The notes: generated from the sequence alone by a model not told the origin. A DNA stretch of 64,000 bases from Paraburkholderia xenovorans LB400 (GCF_000013645.1 NC_007951.1:1984001-2048000), one strand, 5' to 3'; positions 1-8,993 are shown, counted from the first letter of the stretch. A program made the numbers and translations.

Positions 1-71
1 CGCGTCAGGTGCTGATCCAGTCTCCCCAACTGGTTGACCCGGCCGTTGACGAAGATACGTCGATCGTTTGA

Positions 72-1358
72 TTATCCTGATGAGTTCGGGTCCAGGGGCA
101 CAGAGCGCGTGCCGGTGGGTTTGGCCGTATTAATGGACGCTCTCGTTCGCAAAGCCTCAACGAATGCGCAGGGCCAGGCAAGGAGGAGTGGGATCGATTC
201 CGGTAGACGCACCGCGTGGGTCCATTGGATCAGATAGCAGGCCATCGCGATGCTGAAACCAGTCACCATCGACCGTCGTGCCGCACGCTCCGTCACATGG
301 TGGCCTAGCAGGGTTAAGCTGAGGAGTGGGCCGACTGCTGCCAGATAAGCGATGTTCAGCGTGACCATTGTGTCGATGATGCTTTGTCCACGTGCGGCGA
401 CCAGGGTGGCTGCGCAAACCGGCAACACCCGGTTGATCGTGGATAGACATTGCGAATGAAGCCATAGGGTGGCTGTTGCATCACTCATTGCCCGGAGGAT
501 CGAGCAAGCTGAACCGAGAGCGGCCGTGATCAATACGGTCAGTGTGACAACCAGACAGATGCCATTGGTTCGGTCGACAGCCAGGGTGAGCATGCGCGGA
601 ACAACCTGAACCGTATCCTGCAAATCTCGCAGATGCCACTGATCAGCGTTGGTGATCACCGTAGAAGCTGGGAGAAACCCCACGGCGAATATGGCAGCAG
701 CGGCAATCAGGCAGCCAAGACGGGCGCCAGCCGGGGTGCGGGAAGCAATCGGGAATTGCTGGTAGTCGGCGCCGCAGACGACTAGCGCGATGACGGACAA
801 GAACGTCATTCCCGTATGGTCGATTGATGTAGCGCTGATCGACCCCACGAAACTCTCCGGTGCATGCAACCACGTGGTGAGGCCATGCGCCTTGATTAGC
901 GCATAAACCAGGATTGCGTTGCATCCCGCCATGCACAGTGCGAGCACGCCAGAGAGCCAAGATAGCCGAATAAATGAGAGGCCGATGACCAGGCAATCCA
1001 CGACGAAGAAGGACATGGTATGTGGGGTTCCTGACATGACCAGTACGGACGATGCCCCGCGAATCTGTGCACTCAGTACGCCGGTCATCCAGATGAGGGA
1101 AAGAAACGCCACCTGCCGACTGACGGTTGGACCATATCGCGTGTCGAAATGTGCCCATATGGATTGCCCTGTCGACCAGAGTCGCGGTGCAATGAGTGCC
1201 AATGCCAGAACCCCGATGGCGCTGGCGACAGCGTAAAGGCAGGCAGCCATACCCTGCTGCAGTGCGAGTTCGCCAGTCCCCATGAGAAATCCGATCCCGC
1301 AGCTGGTAGAGACGAGGAGGCTTGCAGTCTGCCAGACGGACAGTGTTCGATTAGCCAT
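72..1358 (-). CDS. multi-pass membrane transporter, symporter/permease type
   Basis: The 428-residue product is almost wholly hydrophobic, with roughly 11-12 predicted membrane segments, and opens with a glycine-rich helix (GIGFLMGTGELAL). I read it as a solute permease of the sodium:solute symporter or APC-like fold. The substrate cannot be told from sequence. Its start codon overlaps the stop of the fatty acid desaturase upstream (1351-1358), so the two were probably co-transcribed and translationally coupled. The IS21 insertion upstream is expected to have a polar effect on it unless the element drives it. The class is an inference from hydropathy and the N-terminal motif; the coding call itself is firm. 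Confidence 0.75.
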   Translation of the reverse strand: MANRTLSVWQTASLLVSTSCGIGFLMGTGELALQQGMAACLYAVASAIGVLALALIAPRLWSTGQSIWAHFDTRYGPTVSRQVAFLSLIWMTGVLSAQIRGASSVLVMSGTPHTMSFFVVDCLVIGLSFIRLSWLSGVLALCMAGCNAILVYALIKAHGLTTWLHAPESFVGSISATSIDHTGMTFLSVIALVVCGADYQQFPIASRTPAGARLGCLIAAAAIFAVGFLPASTVITNADQWHLRDLQDTVQVVPRMLTLAVDRTNGICLVVTLTVLITAALGSACSILRAMSDATATLWLHSQCLSTINRVLPVCAATLVAARGQSIIDTMVTLNIAYLAAVGPLLSLTLLGHHVTERAARRSMVTGFSIAMACYLIQWTHAVRLPESIPLLLAWPCAFVEALRTRASINTAKPTGTRSVPLDPNSSG

Positions 1359-1665
1359 GGTTTGTCCCCCAGCCGATGACGCTTGACCGAGAACCTTTCA
1401 GATAGGAATGGCATACGAGCGCGCGACCGGCATAGTCGTCGAGCGTCATCAATTGCGCGTGCAATCTGGGCAGTTGGTGGTACGGGACGGCAGGGAAAAG
1501 ATGGTGCGTCAGGTGGTAGCCGTTGTGATGCGGATGTAACAGCGTCGACAGCAGGCCGTGATTCGGGATTTCGCGTGTGAAGCGGAAGATGCCTTCGGGC
1601 TCAAGCCCGTAATGATCCGTCATCTCCCGGAATGTCGTGATGGCATGGAAGACGGTTGCCCGTGC
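1351..1665 (-). pseudogene. fatty acid desaturase, 3' part (split by IS21)
   Basis: This is the C-terminal third of a membrane fatty acid desaturase. It carries the third histidine box (HHNGYHLTHHLF, HxxHH type) expected to bind the di-iron centre. Reading upstream of the first ATG gives LGARATVFHAITTFREM, which continues in frame from the 5' fragment at 4216-4842 once the intervening element is removed. The junction codons rebuild ALWLG-ARATVF exactly. The gene was therefore inactivated by insertion and not by drift. The intact protein would be about 313 residues. Confidence 0.85.
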
Positions 1666-1834
1666 ACCGAGTGGGCGGCGACAATTATCTTGGCCGGTCG
1701 TTGACGATTGCTTTGGCCGGTGGTGAGGAGTCGTAGGCGGCGAAGCCGCCGGAGACGACGAGCCACCGGCAGCGCTGTGTCGGCGGGGCTTTAGGATTGG
1801 GCTGATCGAAGCTTAAAGAAGAAGCGGTCAGCTC

Positions 1835-3328
1835 ATGTCTGGAACCCGCATTACCGACCAACAGGTTTGTCTCTACATGAACAAGCGCAAATGTCATTCG
1901 CAGGAAGTCGCCGCCGCCAAGACCGGCATCAGCGTGCGTACGGCGCGACGCATCGAGCGCGATGCCACGCTGCCGTCCCAGAAGCCACGTCAATCATGGC
2001 GGACCCGCCCTGATCCCTTCGTCGACGTTTGGGACAGCGAAGTCGTACCGTGGCTGCGCAACGCGCCCAACCTGATGGGCATCACGATCTTGCGCAAGCT
2101 GCAGGATGATCATCCGGATCGTTATCCCGATAGCATGCGTCGCACACTGGAGCGACGTATTCGTCAGTGGCGGGCACTCGAAGGGCCTAATCTGGAGGTG
2201 TTCTTCCCCCAGGAGCATCAACCCGGCGTGCGCGGACTGTCGGACTTCACCGATATGAGCAAGCTCTGCGTGACGATTGGCGGTGCGCCATTCGGCCACC
2301 GGTTGTATCACTTCGTGCTGGCGTTCTCGCGCTGGGAGTACGCGAATGTGATTGAAGGCGGCGAGAGTTTCGAAGCTCTCGCGGCCGGACTGCAGAACGC
2401 GCTGTGGCAGGCAGGTGGCTGCCCGCGCGAACATCGCTCTGACAGTCTGTCGGCCGCCTTCAAGAACCTGACCGAACAGCAGGACTTCACGACGCGTTAC
2501 GCGGCGCTGCTCGATCACTACGGCATGGAGGGTACGCGCAACAATCGCGGTCTCGGTCACGAGAACGGCAGCGTGGAATCCTCGCATCGATATCTGAAGG
2601 AAGCGGTCGACCAGGCCCTGATGCTGCGCGGCCATCGCGACTTCGCGGACCGGGTGGCCTACGATGAATTCATCCGTGAGGTGGTGATGCGCCGAAACCG
2701 GCGCAACGCTGCGGCGTTTCGCATTGAGCGTGCACAGTTGCAGGATTTGCCTGAACGCCGCACCACTGACTTCGCCGAGGAAGAGGCGCTCGTGACCCGT
2801 TGCAGCACTTTCACCGTGCGGGGCATCCTGTACAGCGCGCCGTCGCGCCTGATCGGCCATCGCCTCAAGGTGCGTCTCTACGGAGACCGGCTCGACTGCT
2901 ATCTGTCAGGCGCACTGGTGCACAGTACGCCGCGAGGCTCCCGTGCAGCCGACAACCGCCACGCGCTTGATTACCGACACTTCATTGACTCACTCAGGCG
3001 CAAGCCGCAGGCGTTCAAGGGGCTTGCGTTTCGTGATGCCCTGTTTCCTCGCGAAGCCTATCGCCGGACCTGGGAGCAGCTCGAGGGGAAACTGTCGCAA
3101 CGTCTGGCCTGCAAGAGCATGGTGGGCCTGCTAGAACTCGCGGGGCACCACGGTGTTGAAGCGGTGCTGGCCGAACGGCTTGAAGCGTTGCTTGCAGCCG
3201 GTGAGCTGCCCGATCTGAAGCAGTTGCGCGACGAGTTCGCGCCGCGTCAGGCCTTGTGTCCCGAAGTGGTGGTCGACATGCCACCCGTGGCGATCTATGA
3301 CGAACTGCTCGACCAGGTGGCAGCATGA
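1835..3328 (+). CDS. istA: IS21-family transposase IstA
   Basis: This is a 497-residue DDE transposase. The N-terminus has a helix-turn-helix (about residues 10-45, ending TARRIER). The catalytic core follows, with candidate acidic residues in LSDFTDMSK, HRSDSLS (about 201) and ENGSVESSHR (about 247). The C-terminal part is a beta-rich Mu-type domain. The size and the order istA then istB are standard for the family. The stop overlaps the istB start by four bases (ATGA), typical of translational coupling. It looks intact and potentially active. Confidence 0.93.
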   Translation: MSGTRITDQQVCLYMNKRKCHSQEVAAAKTGISVRTARRIERDATLPSQKPRQSWRTRPDPFVDVWDSEVVPWLRNAPNLMGITILRKLQDDHPDRYPDSMRRTLERRIRQWRALEGPNLEVFFPQEHQPGVRGLSDFTDMSKLCVTIGGAPFGHRLYHFVLAFSRWEYANVIEGGESFEALAAGLQNALWQAGGCPREHRSDSLSAAFKNLTEQQDFTTRYAALLDHYGMEGTRNNRGLGHENGSVESSHRYLKEAVDQALMLRGHRDFADRVAYDEFIREVVMRRNRRNAAAFRIERAQLQDLPERRTTDFAEEEALVTRCSTFTVRGILYSAPSRLIGHRLKVRLYGDRLDCYLSGALVHSTPRGSRAADNRHALDYRHFIDSLRRKPQAFKGLAFRDALFPREAYRRTWEQLEGKLSQRLACKSMVGLLELAGHHGVEAVLAERLEALLAAGELPDLKQLRDEFAPRQALCPEVVVDMPPVAIYDELLDQVAA

Positions 3329-4143
3329 ACGCTCCCGCCCATGACAACGGCCGTCTGGCCCTGATGCTCAACGAGCTGCGTTTGCCGACCATCGGCAGGT
3401 TGTGGCCCGAGTTCGCGGAACGATCTGACAAGGAAGGCTGGCCGGCCACCCGGCTACTCGGCGCATTGCTCGAGCACGAACTGGCTGAACGAGCTAAACG
3501 ACGTATCGAGCGCCACCGAACCGAGTCACATCTGGACCCGACAAAGACACTTGCGACCTTCGACTTCGGCATGGTGCCCATGGTCTCGAAGGCGCATGTC
3601 ACTGCGTTGGCAACCGGAGAATCCTGGCTGGAGAAAGGCGCCACGATTCTCCTGTTCGGGCCGCCTGGCGCCGGCAAGAGTCATCTGGGATCAGCCATCG
3701 GACACGCGTTGATCGACGCTGGCTACCGGGTGCTGTTCACGCGCACCAGTGAACTCGTCCAGAAGCTGCAGGCTGCACGCCAGAGCCTGCAATTGCCATC
3801 CGCGCTTGCGAAGCTCGATCGCTTCGATCTCATCATTCTGGATGACCTGTCGTACGCGCGCAAGGACCAGGCCGAAACCAGTGTGCTGTTCGAACTGATT
3901 GCCGAGAGGTATGAGCGCAAAAGTCTTTTAATAACGGCCAATCAGCCGTTCTCTGGCTGGAATGATGTGTTCCCCGACCCCGGTATGACGGTCGCAGCCA
4001 TCGACCGGCTCGTCCATCACTCGACGATCTTCGAGCTGAACGTCGAAAGCTATCGCCGTCGTAAGGCCAGCGACAAACAGAGCGCTCGCCGGCGACAATT
4101 ACCCGACGACAATTACGAGGGAGGCGCGACAATTATGAATTAG
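3325..4143 (+). CDS. istB: IS21-family transposition helper ATPase IstB
   Basis: This is a 272-residue AAA+ ATPase that assists IstA in target capture. Walker A is GPPGAGKSHLG (about residues 112-122) and Walker B is LIILDDLSYA. These are followed by the sensor-1 region ITANQPFSGW. The length is close to that of IstB proteins, and the start is set by the ATGA overlap with istA. The last residues run into the terminal repeats of the element. Confidence 0.93.
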   Translation: MNAPAHDNGRLALMLNELRLPTIGRLWPEFAERSDKEGWPATRLLGALLEHELAERAKRRIERHRTESHLDPTKTLATFDFGMVPMVSKAHVTALATGESWLEKGATILLFGPPGAGKSHLGSAIGHALIDAGYRVLFTRTSELVQKLQAARQSLQLPSALAKLDRFDLIILDDLSYARKDQAETSVLFELIAERYERKSLLITANQPFSGWNDVFPDPGMTVAAIDRLVHHSTIFELNVESYRRRKASDKQSARRRQLPDDNYEGGATIMN

Positions 4144-4215
4144 CCAGCGACAACTAAACCCGTCGACCGGCCAAGATAGTTGTCGCTGACCGGCCGTGCT
4201 GCTTGACGCCGTCTA

Positions 4216-4842
4216 ACCGAGCCAGAGGGCACAGAACACCAGCGCGAAGTGCAGATCGACTGCGGCCATAGCCGAGCCTACCGTCATCCACCATGTGAAA
4301 ATCGCGAGCTGCTGGCGATGGGTAAGATTTCGTCCGTCGAGATGTCCGATCAGGGAGCCACGATATATCGAGAACGTTGTGAGGTAGTGCAAATAGGCGT
4401 GGTACCACCGATCGCCGATGCGCGCGCGTCTTGGTAAAAGATCGGGGTCGCGCTGAGGATGTCCTAACCAGGCATGATGACGTGCATGCTGTTCCCGGTA
4501 GACCGACAGGCTGCTCAACAGCGGTAGCGCGAGAAACAGATGCGCGAGGCAGTCATTGACTTCGCGGCGAGTGCTCAGATTGCCGTGGCCGGCCTCGTGG
4601 AGCAGATTTCCCAATGCACGCTGTCGATTTCCGACGACGACGAGTGCGAGCGGGCTGATGACCCAGCCTATCCGGAAGGTCGCCCAGGCCGAAATGAAAA
4701 TCACCATCCAGTCGATGGCAATGTCATTGATGGCGCGCCAGGTTTGAGGCTTCGGTAGCCGCCACGCTGGATCACGGGCAAGTATGGCTTGCTTGACCAG
4801 GATTCGATCGGCATTGGTTGAGGACGCATCGTTACAGTTCAT
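4216..4842 (-). pseudogene. fatty acid desaturase, 5' part (split by IS21)
   Basis: This is the N-terminal 209 residues of a membrane fatty acid desaturase. It contains the first histidine box HEAGHGNL (HxxxH) and the second box HARHHAWLGH (HxxHH), with hydrophobic spans on either side. The frame ends in LWLG just where the IS21 target duplication begins, and a stop codon is created by the first bases of the element. The third histidine box is on the other side of the insertion (1351-1665), so this fragment cannot form the di-iron site. Its ATG is at 4842, facing the divergent ACT-domain gene. Confidence 0.87.
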
Positions 4843-5039
4843 TGCAGCCCCCTTCGGGCGACGTGAACTCCCCGGGGTTCGGTTTGTCAGATTTTTTAGT
4901 ATTTCTGAAGCGATGATCTGAGCATAGGCAATGATTCCTCGTCGGACGGGGTGGTTAGGAACGTTGCTGGCTGGATAGATTTCCTCGACACCATAAGGCG
5001 AGGAGGGTGGTGTAAGGTGTCAGTGATGAATCGTTGCTG
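4843..5039. promoter_or_regulatory. divergent intergenic region, desaturase / ACT gene
   Basis: About 200 bp lie between two outward-facing genes, so promoters for both must be here. I see an interrupted inverted repeat GACACC ... GGTGTC (about 4989-5022) close to the ACT gene. Its centre holds a GAGGAGGGTGG stretch. I cannot assign -35/-10 boxes with confidence. Confidence 0.3.
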
Positions 5040-5465
5040 ATGGAGGACACGTTGAGCGAGAAAGCCCTGGACAAGCTGTGTGCTGCGATCGAGCCTGAGA
5101 TGGCCAAAGCCGTCTACGTCTATTGTTCATTTCCCGATTTCGTTTTGCCCGCAGGGTTGTCGGCGCTGTGCACGTTCCGGGAGAGTGAAGGGTTGACTGC
5201 GGTGATCGATCTGCAGGATGCTGAGCGCGATGCGATACCGCATACCTTCAAGGCACGCCTCATTACCCTCAAGGTACATTCGAGTCTCGAGGCGGTGGGG
5301 TTCCTCGCAGTCGTATCGACGCATTTAGCTCGCGCACGCATCCCATGCAATGCGATTGCCGGCTACCATCATGATCACATTCTTGTCCCCGTCGAGCGCG
5401 CTGATGATGCGCTCGCCGTTCTCAACGGGATACGCAATAAAAGCGTGTCCACGCTCTTTGAATAA
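5040..5465 (+). CDS. ACT domain-containing protein
   Basis: The 141-residue product matches the small stand-alone ACT-domain proteins: an N-terminal beta-alpha unit (YVYCSFPDF), a central segment, and a C-terminal ACT fold (LKVHSSLEAVGFLAVVSTHL and the motif GYHHDHILVPVERADDAL). ACT domains usually bind amino acids or other small ligands; the ligand here is unknown. I chose the ATG at 5040 over the in-frame TTG six bases upstream. The gene stands alone on the plus strand, divergent from the broken desaturase-transporter pair, and may belong functionally with it. Confidence 0.75.
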   Translation: MEDTLSEKALDKLCAAIEPEMAKAVYVYCSFPDFVLPAGLSALCTFRESEGLTAVIDLQDAERDAIPHTFKARLITLKVHSSLEAVGFLAVVSTHLARARIPCNAIAGYHHDHILVPVERADDALAVLNGIRNKSVSTLFE

Positions 5466-5655
5466 GTCCCGGAATTCGCTCTGATTCGATGAGTTTTATT
5501 GAAGGTCGGATAGTTAACGTGCCGGAAACGATGCATCCCTTGCCCCGCATGAGCTCATTCCCTAGATTATCTCTGTACGTCATACATAAGAGCAATCCAG
5601 TATCGGGGACATCGCTACCCTCTCTATGCGCTATGCCGGGAGGAAGGGAGGGCAT

Positions 5656-6198
5656 ATGTGCCAATCCAGCCACGAGTGTGTTGATGCAGCCGAGTACGAG
5701 ACCGGGACCGAATCTGTTGAGCATTGGATAGCGCGCTGTAGTGCCGCCGAAGCTACCGTTACCCGGTTAGCGGCTCGTTTGCGGGGACGCGATCAGCGGA
5801 TCTTGTTGCTCGAACGCGCACTTGCTCGTACCGTCGCGCTCCACCAGACGCTCGAAGACAGCCTGGAGCAACGTCTGGAGCAGTGCATGGGCTCGTTCGA
5901 CAGAGCGCCCCCCTCGGAGCCGAGTCGCGGAACAACGTCGGGCGAATTGAACGGGGGCGTCACGGTACATCTTCCTCATTTAACTCGAACGCTTTCTCTG
6001 TTGTTTGACGTGATGCGAGAGCAGTGGACAAAGTGGGATCCGGAGCGTCCTCCGAAGTCTTCGACTGTAGCTCGCGCCATTGACGCGAAGTTGGGCCTCA
6101 AGGGACAGTCGACCGGCGAAGCATCGCGCAGTGCCCAGACGTTTGCGGCCGCACTGCGACCTGATTCGCTCAACGATGTGGATGGCCGCCACCGCTGA
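5656..6198 (+). CDS. hypothetical coiled-coil protein
   Basis: This 180-residue protein has no family I recognise. Residues about 30-75 form a predicted coiled coil rich in Arg, Leu and Glu (LAARLRGRDQRILLLERALA). A Pro/Ser/Thr-rich linker follows, then a helical C-terminus (TLSLLFDVMREQW). I chose the ATG at 5656 because a strong Shine-Dalgarno (GGAAGGGAGGG) lies a few bases upstream; an in-frame ATG at 5626 lacks one. It opens the plus-strand block that leads into the AlpA regulator and the transfer operon, so an accessory role for the mobile element is possible but unproven. Confidence 0.55.
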   Translation: MCQSSHECVDAAEYETGTESVEHWIARCSAAEATVTRLAARLRGRDQRILLLERALARTVALHQTLEDSLEQRLEQCMGSFDRAPPSEPSRGTTSGELNGGVTVHLPHLTRTLSLLFDVMREQWTKWDPERPPKSSTVARAIDAKLGLKGQSTGEASRSAQTFAAALRPDSLNDVDGRHR

Positions 6199-6314
6199 CC
6201 GATGTTTCCGACGGACTGTTCCGACGACATGACGGAATTGCCCGGCAGACCTTCCTGCTGCTTGAATCGGATCTGTGCCGGGCAGATCCGGGCAAAGCCA
6301 GGAGGGCGAAGGTC

Positions 6315-6551
6315 ATGTCGGATTCAATCCGTGTAGCGGGCGCGATCCTGCGTCGCAAACAGGTCGAACAGGTTGTCGGGTTATCGCGTTCGACGATCTA
6401 CCAGCGCATCAAGGACGGGACATTTCCCAAGGCGATTTCGTTGGGCGGCCGCATGGTCGGCTGGCGCGCGTCCGACATCGAGTTATTCCTGGTCGATCCG
6501 GCTGGATATCGGACGCCGGGGCCGTCCCATGGGGAGCACGATGATGATTGA
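6315..6551 (+). CDS. AlpA-family helix-turn-helix regulator
   Basis: The 78-residue product has the AlpA/MerR-like winged helix. LRRKQVEQVVGLSRSTIYQRI gives the recognition helix and WRASDIELFL the conserved C-terminal W-R-x-x-(D/E) motif. AlpA proteins are small DNA-binding regulators common in prophages and integrative elements, where they often control excision or integration genes. An AGGAGG-like Shine-Dalgarno sits about 10 bases ahead of the ATG. The 3' end overlaps the next gene by 11 bases, so the two are translationally coupled. Confidence 0.85.
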   Translation: MSDSIRVAGAILRRKQVEQVVGLSRSTIYQRIKDGTFPKAISLGGRMVGWRASDIELFLVDPAGYRTPGPSHGEHDDD

Positions 6552-6822
6552 TGCTTCCGTTACTTCATTGGAGTCCCGTCTGGACAACTGGGCAAATACG
6601 CCGCGTGGCGCGCATGATCCGGTTGATGCGGCGAAGATCGAGGCGGCGTGGATGCGTCTCGATCCGCGCCATAAAGATCTGTTGCGCATGGTGTATCTGT
6701 GGCACGCGGGTCGTGAGGTGGTCTGTCGTCGTCTCAGGATTCCGCGCCATCCTCGTAGTCGTTATGAGCTGGAATTGGCTTTGGCCAGGCAGGCGCTCGC
6801 ACGCCTGCTGGAGAGGAAGTAG
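6541..6822 (+). CDS. small phage-like protein with helix-turn-helix character
   Basis: The 93-residue product begins MMIDASVTSLESRLDNW and continues with a helical stretch (LDPRHKDLLRMVYLW) and an arginine-rich C-terminus. The pattern resembles short phage antitermination or sigma-region-4-like proteins often found beside AlpA regulators, but I cannot name the family. The start is one of two tandem ATGs (6541/6544) that overlap the end of the AlpA gene, which argues for co-expression. Confidence 0.5.
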   Translation: MMIDASVTSLESRLDNWANTPRGAHDPVDAAKIEAAWMRLDPRHKDLLRMVYLWHAGREVVCRRLRIPRHPRSRYELELALARQALARLLERK

Positions 6823-7040
6823 ACGTAAATTTTTTTCGGAGCTTGTCGGTCAGCCCTGGAATTCGGTGGACAGTGAAGCAGAAATTCTGGCTATTTTGAG
6901 GCTTGCAACGCTGCAAAATCGCGCCTAGAGTGCAGTCAACAACTTGTTCCGGTCAACGCGCAAAAGCAAGACCGAGTACGCGCTAGCGGCCCCGATGTAC
7001 TGACGTATGTGCGTTGACGTGGTGGTCACAATGTGAGCAA
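6823..7040. other. non-coding stretch between phage-like gene and terminator
   Basis: I find no open frame with family resemblance here. The stretch begins with a T-rich run (ATTTTTTTCGGA) just after the stop and ends at the terminator hairpin that the group II intron follows. It may be the 3' part of a transcript or hold a small RNA, but nothing specific is visible. Confidence 0.3.
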
Positions 7041-7075
7041 AGCCTGCTAACCGGATGGTTGCAGGCTTTTTCGTT
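7041..7075 (+). terminator. Rho-independent terminator at the intron insertion site
   Basis: AGCCTGC (7041-7047) pairs with GCAGGCT (7061-7067). The inner AACC/GGTT pairs extend the stem around a GGAT loop, and TTTTTCGTTT follows. The 5' base of the group II intron is at 7077, immediately after the T-tract. Confidence 0.85.
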
Positions 7076-7076
7076 T

Positions 7077-8932
7077 GTGCGCCCAGCATGGGCGCAATCT
7101 TGTGGGTGCAAGTCCCACCGTAAGTTGACCACAGCGAACGAAGCGAAGCACAACTGCGAGAGGGTGACCGATCGTGGGAAGGAAGTGTGGAGTGAAGCCG
7201 CGAGCCGATGAACAAGAACCGGATAGAAGGCGGTGCCGATCAGGGCGAGCAGCCAAACAACTGCAAAGCTCTCGTGGTCAAGGGTCAGGCGGCGTAAATC
7301 CGGCGGTTGTGCGGTGAAGGATTGCGTTCTTACCTGGGGAGATCTCGCCTCATGCCTGAAAGGGCAACGGCGTCGAGCCGGAGCGAGAAGTCAGCAGAGG
7401 CCGTAATAGTCACAGGGTAGGCCGATGAGGCTGAGGCTGGTGACGAAGGGCCAAACGGGAAGGAGTGTCCAGCGTCATGTCGATGCGGCAGGTATTGCGT
7501 CAGATGTCCGTGCAAACGGGGCGAGCGGGAGTAGCGCGCGGTGAAGCTGCGTGTGTACCTGTGAGCGACGAAGCCTGCGGCCCGCGGCATGAATCCGGGG
7601 ACACAGGGTCAGCGCTGCTGGAAGCGGCGCTGACGAGAGAGAACCTGAAGCAGGCGTTCAAACGGGTCCGGTCCAACAAGGGAGCTGCTGGCGTGGACGG
7701 TCTGGGTATTGACGAGACTGCGCGTCATCTGGTGACGGCGTGGCCCGCGATTCGTGAACAGTTGCTGAAGGGGACGTACCGGCCCAGTCCGGTACGACGG
7801 GTGACGATTCCGAAGCCGGATGGGGGCGAGCGCGAGCTGGGCATCCCGACGGTAACGGACCGGCTGATCCAGCAGGCGTTGCTGCAAGTCTTGCAGCCGG
7901 TTCTGGACCCTACCTTCAGCGAGCACAGCTACGGTTTCCGGCCCGGACGGCGTGCGCACGACGCGGTACTTGCCGCGCAGTCGTACGTGCAGTCGGGTCG
8001 GCGAATCGTGGTGGACGTTGATCTGGAGAAGTTCTTCGACCGGGTCAATCACGACATCCTGATCGACCGTTTGCAGAAACGCATTGGTGACGCTGGCGTG
8101 ATCCGGCTGATCCGGGCGTATCTGAACAGCGGCATCATGGATGGCGGGGTGGTGCAGCAGCGGGATCAGGGCACGCCTCAAGGCGGGCCGCTATCCCCAC
8201 TGCTGGCCAACATGCTGCTCGATGAGGTGGACAAGGAACTGGAGCGGCGGGGTCATTGCTTCGCGCGCTACGCCGACGACGCGAACGTCTATGTTCGCAG
8301 TCGCCGTGCAGGCGAACGGGTGATGGCGCTGCTGCGACGCCTGTACGGGCGACTGCGCCTGAAGGTCAATGAGACCAAAAGCGCAGTGGCCAGTGTGTTT
8401 GGTCGCAAGTTTCTGGGCTACAGCCTGTGGGTGGGTGCGGGTGGGGTGGTCAAGCGCAAGGTGGCGGCCAAACCGCTGCTGGCGTTCAGGCACCGCATTC
8501 GTGAACTGACCCGTCGCTCGGACGGGCGCAGCATGAAGGCAGTGGCGGAACAGTTACGGTCCTATGTGCAGGGTTGGAAAGCGTACTTCCGGTTGGCGCA
8601 AACACCGAGGGTCTGGCGTGAGCTGGACGAGTGGATGCGCCACCGGTTGCGTGCCATGCAACTCAAACACTGGCGCCGTGGCCCTACCATCTATCGGGAA
8701 CTGCGTGCGTTGGGAGCTAAACCTGCCGTGGCACATCAGATAGCGGCCAACAGCCGTCGCTGGTGGCGTAACAGCGCAAAGCTGCTCAACAGCGTGCTGA
8801 CCCTCGCCTACTTCGACCGGCTGGGTGTCCCTCGACTCTCATGACCTCAACCTCCTGAACCGCCCGGTGCGGACCCGCATGCCGGGTGGTGTGGCAGGGG
8901 CGCAGTCATATGTGACTGCCCCCTATGCCGAT
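7077..8932 (+). mobile_element. group II intron with maturase ORF
   Basis: The 5' end reads GTGCGCCCAGCATGGGCGCA, a typical bacterial group II start. At the 3' end, after the ORF, lies a domain V-like hairpin (about 8856-8900, GAACCGCCCGG ... CCGGGTGG) and a domain VI hairpin (GGGGCGCAGTCATATGTGACTGCCCC). The proposed 3' end is CTATGCCGAT. The whole is about 1,856 nt. It sits directly behind a transcription terminator, an insertion habit described for group IIC introns. The structural class of this one should be set by folding, since its 5' end looks more like other classes. Confidence 0.85.
7477..8844 (+). CDS. ltrA: group II intron reverse transcriptase/maturase
   Basis: The 455-residue protein has the reverse transcriptase blocks in order: NKGAAGVDG (about residue 68), SYGFRPGRRAHDA, DVDLEKFFDRVNHD, GTPQGGPLSPLLAN, and the catalytic FARYADDANVYV. 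A maturase (domain X) region follows (RSYVQGWKAYFRLAQTPR). No C-terminal HNH endonuclease is visible. The ATG at 7477 was chosen because GGAAGGAG lies about 10 bases upstream. The frame is uninterrupted, so the intron may still be mobile. Confidence 0.93.
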   Translation: MSMRQVLRQMSVQTGRAGVARGEAACVPVSDEACGPRHESGDTGSALLEAALTRENLKQAFKRVRSNKGAAGVDGLGIDETARHLVTAWPAIREQLLKGTYRPSPVRRVTIPKPDGGERELGIPTVTDRLIQQALLQVLQPVLDPTFSEHSYGFRPGRRAHDAVLAAQSYVQSGRRIVVDVDLEKFFDRVNHDILIDRLQKRIGDAGVIRLIRAYLNSGIMDGGVVQQRDQGTPQGGPLSPLLANMLLDEVDKELERRGHCFARYADDANVYVRSRRAGERVMALLRRLYGRLRLKVNETKSAVASVFGRKFLGYSLWVGAGGVVKRKVAAKPLLAFRHRIRELTRRSDGRSMKAVAEQLRSYVQGWKAYFRLAQTPRVWRELDEWMRHRLRAMQLKHWRRGPTIYRELRALGAKPAVAHQIAANSRRWWRNSAKLLNSVLTLAYFDRLGVPRLS

Positions 8933-8952
8933 TCTGGTGCTGATCCCCCTTG

Positions 8953-8993
8953 AACCCGCGGCGTGCCTCCCCGGCCCCGCGGGTTTCTTTTTC
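8953..8993 (+). terminator. Rho-independent terminator upstream of the transfer operon
   Basis: The stem AACCCGCGG (8953-8961) pairs with CCGCGGGTT (8977-8985) and is followed by TTTCTTTTTCC. It lies about 20 bases after the group II intron and 60 bases ahead of the first transfer gene, so it isolates that operon from transcription through the intron. Confidence 0.8.

Larger units (their letters stand above)
1672..4215 (+). mobile_element. IS21-family insertion sequence (complete, 6-bp target duplication)
   Basis: This 2,544-bp element carries istA and istB. Its ends match each other: TGGGCGGCG on the left and TAGACGGCG on the right, each followed by a GCGACAA(T/C)TATCTTGGCCGGTCG subterminal block, directly at the left end and about 30 bp inside at the right. 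ACCGAG is duplicated at 1666-1671 and 4216-4221, within the 4-8 bp range usual for IS21 elements. Removing the element plus one copy of the repeat restores the desaturase frame. Several extra GCGACAATTA-like repeats lie near the right end, as is common for the transposase-binding ends of this family. The exact terminal base is inferred from the target duplication. Confidence 0.88.

Noticed and set aside
4154..4408. 84-residue minus-strand frame bridging the IS21 right end and the desaturase
   Set aside because: Out of frame with the histidine boxes and spans the IS junction; it is an artefact of the insertion.
5025..5042. Four-codon leader peptide (ATG AAT CGT TGC TGA) overlapping the ACT gene start
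   Set aside because: Very short, with no attenuator-like hairpins after it; chance is a sufficient explanation.
7609..8181. 190-residue minus-strand frame within the group II intron
   Set aside because: Lies antisense to the reverse transcriptase core and has no motifs; shadow of a GC-rich gene.
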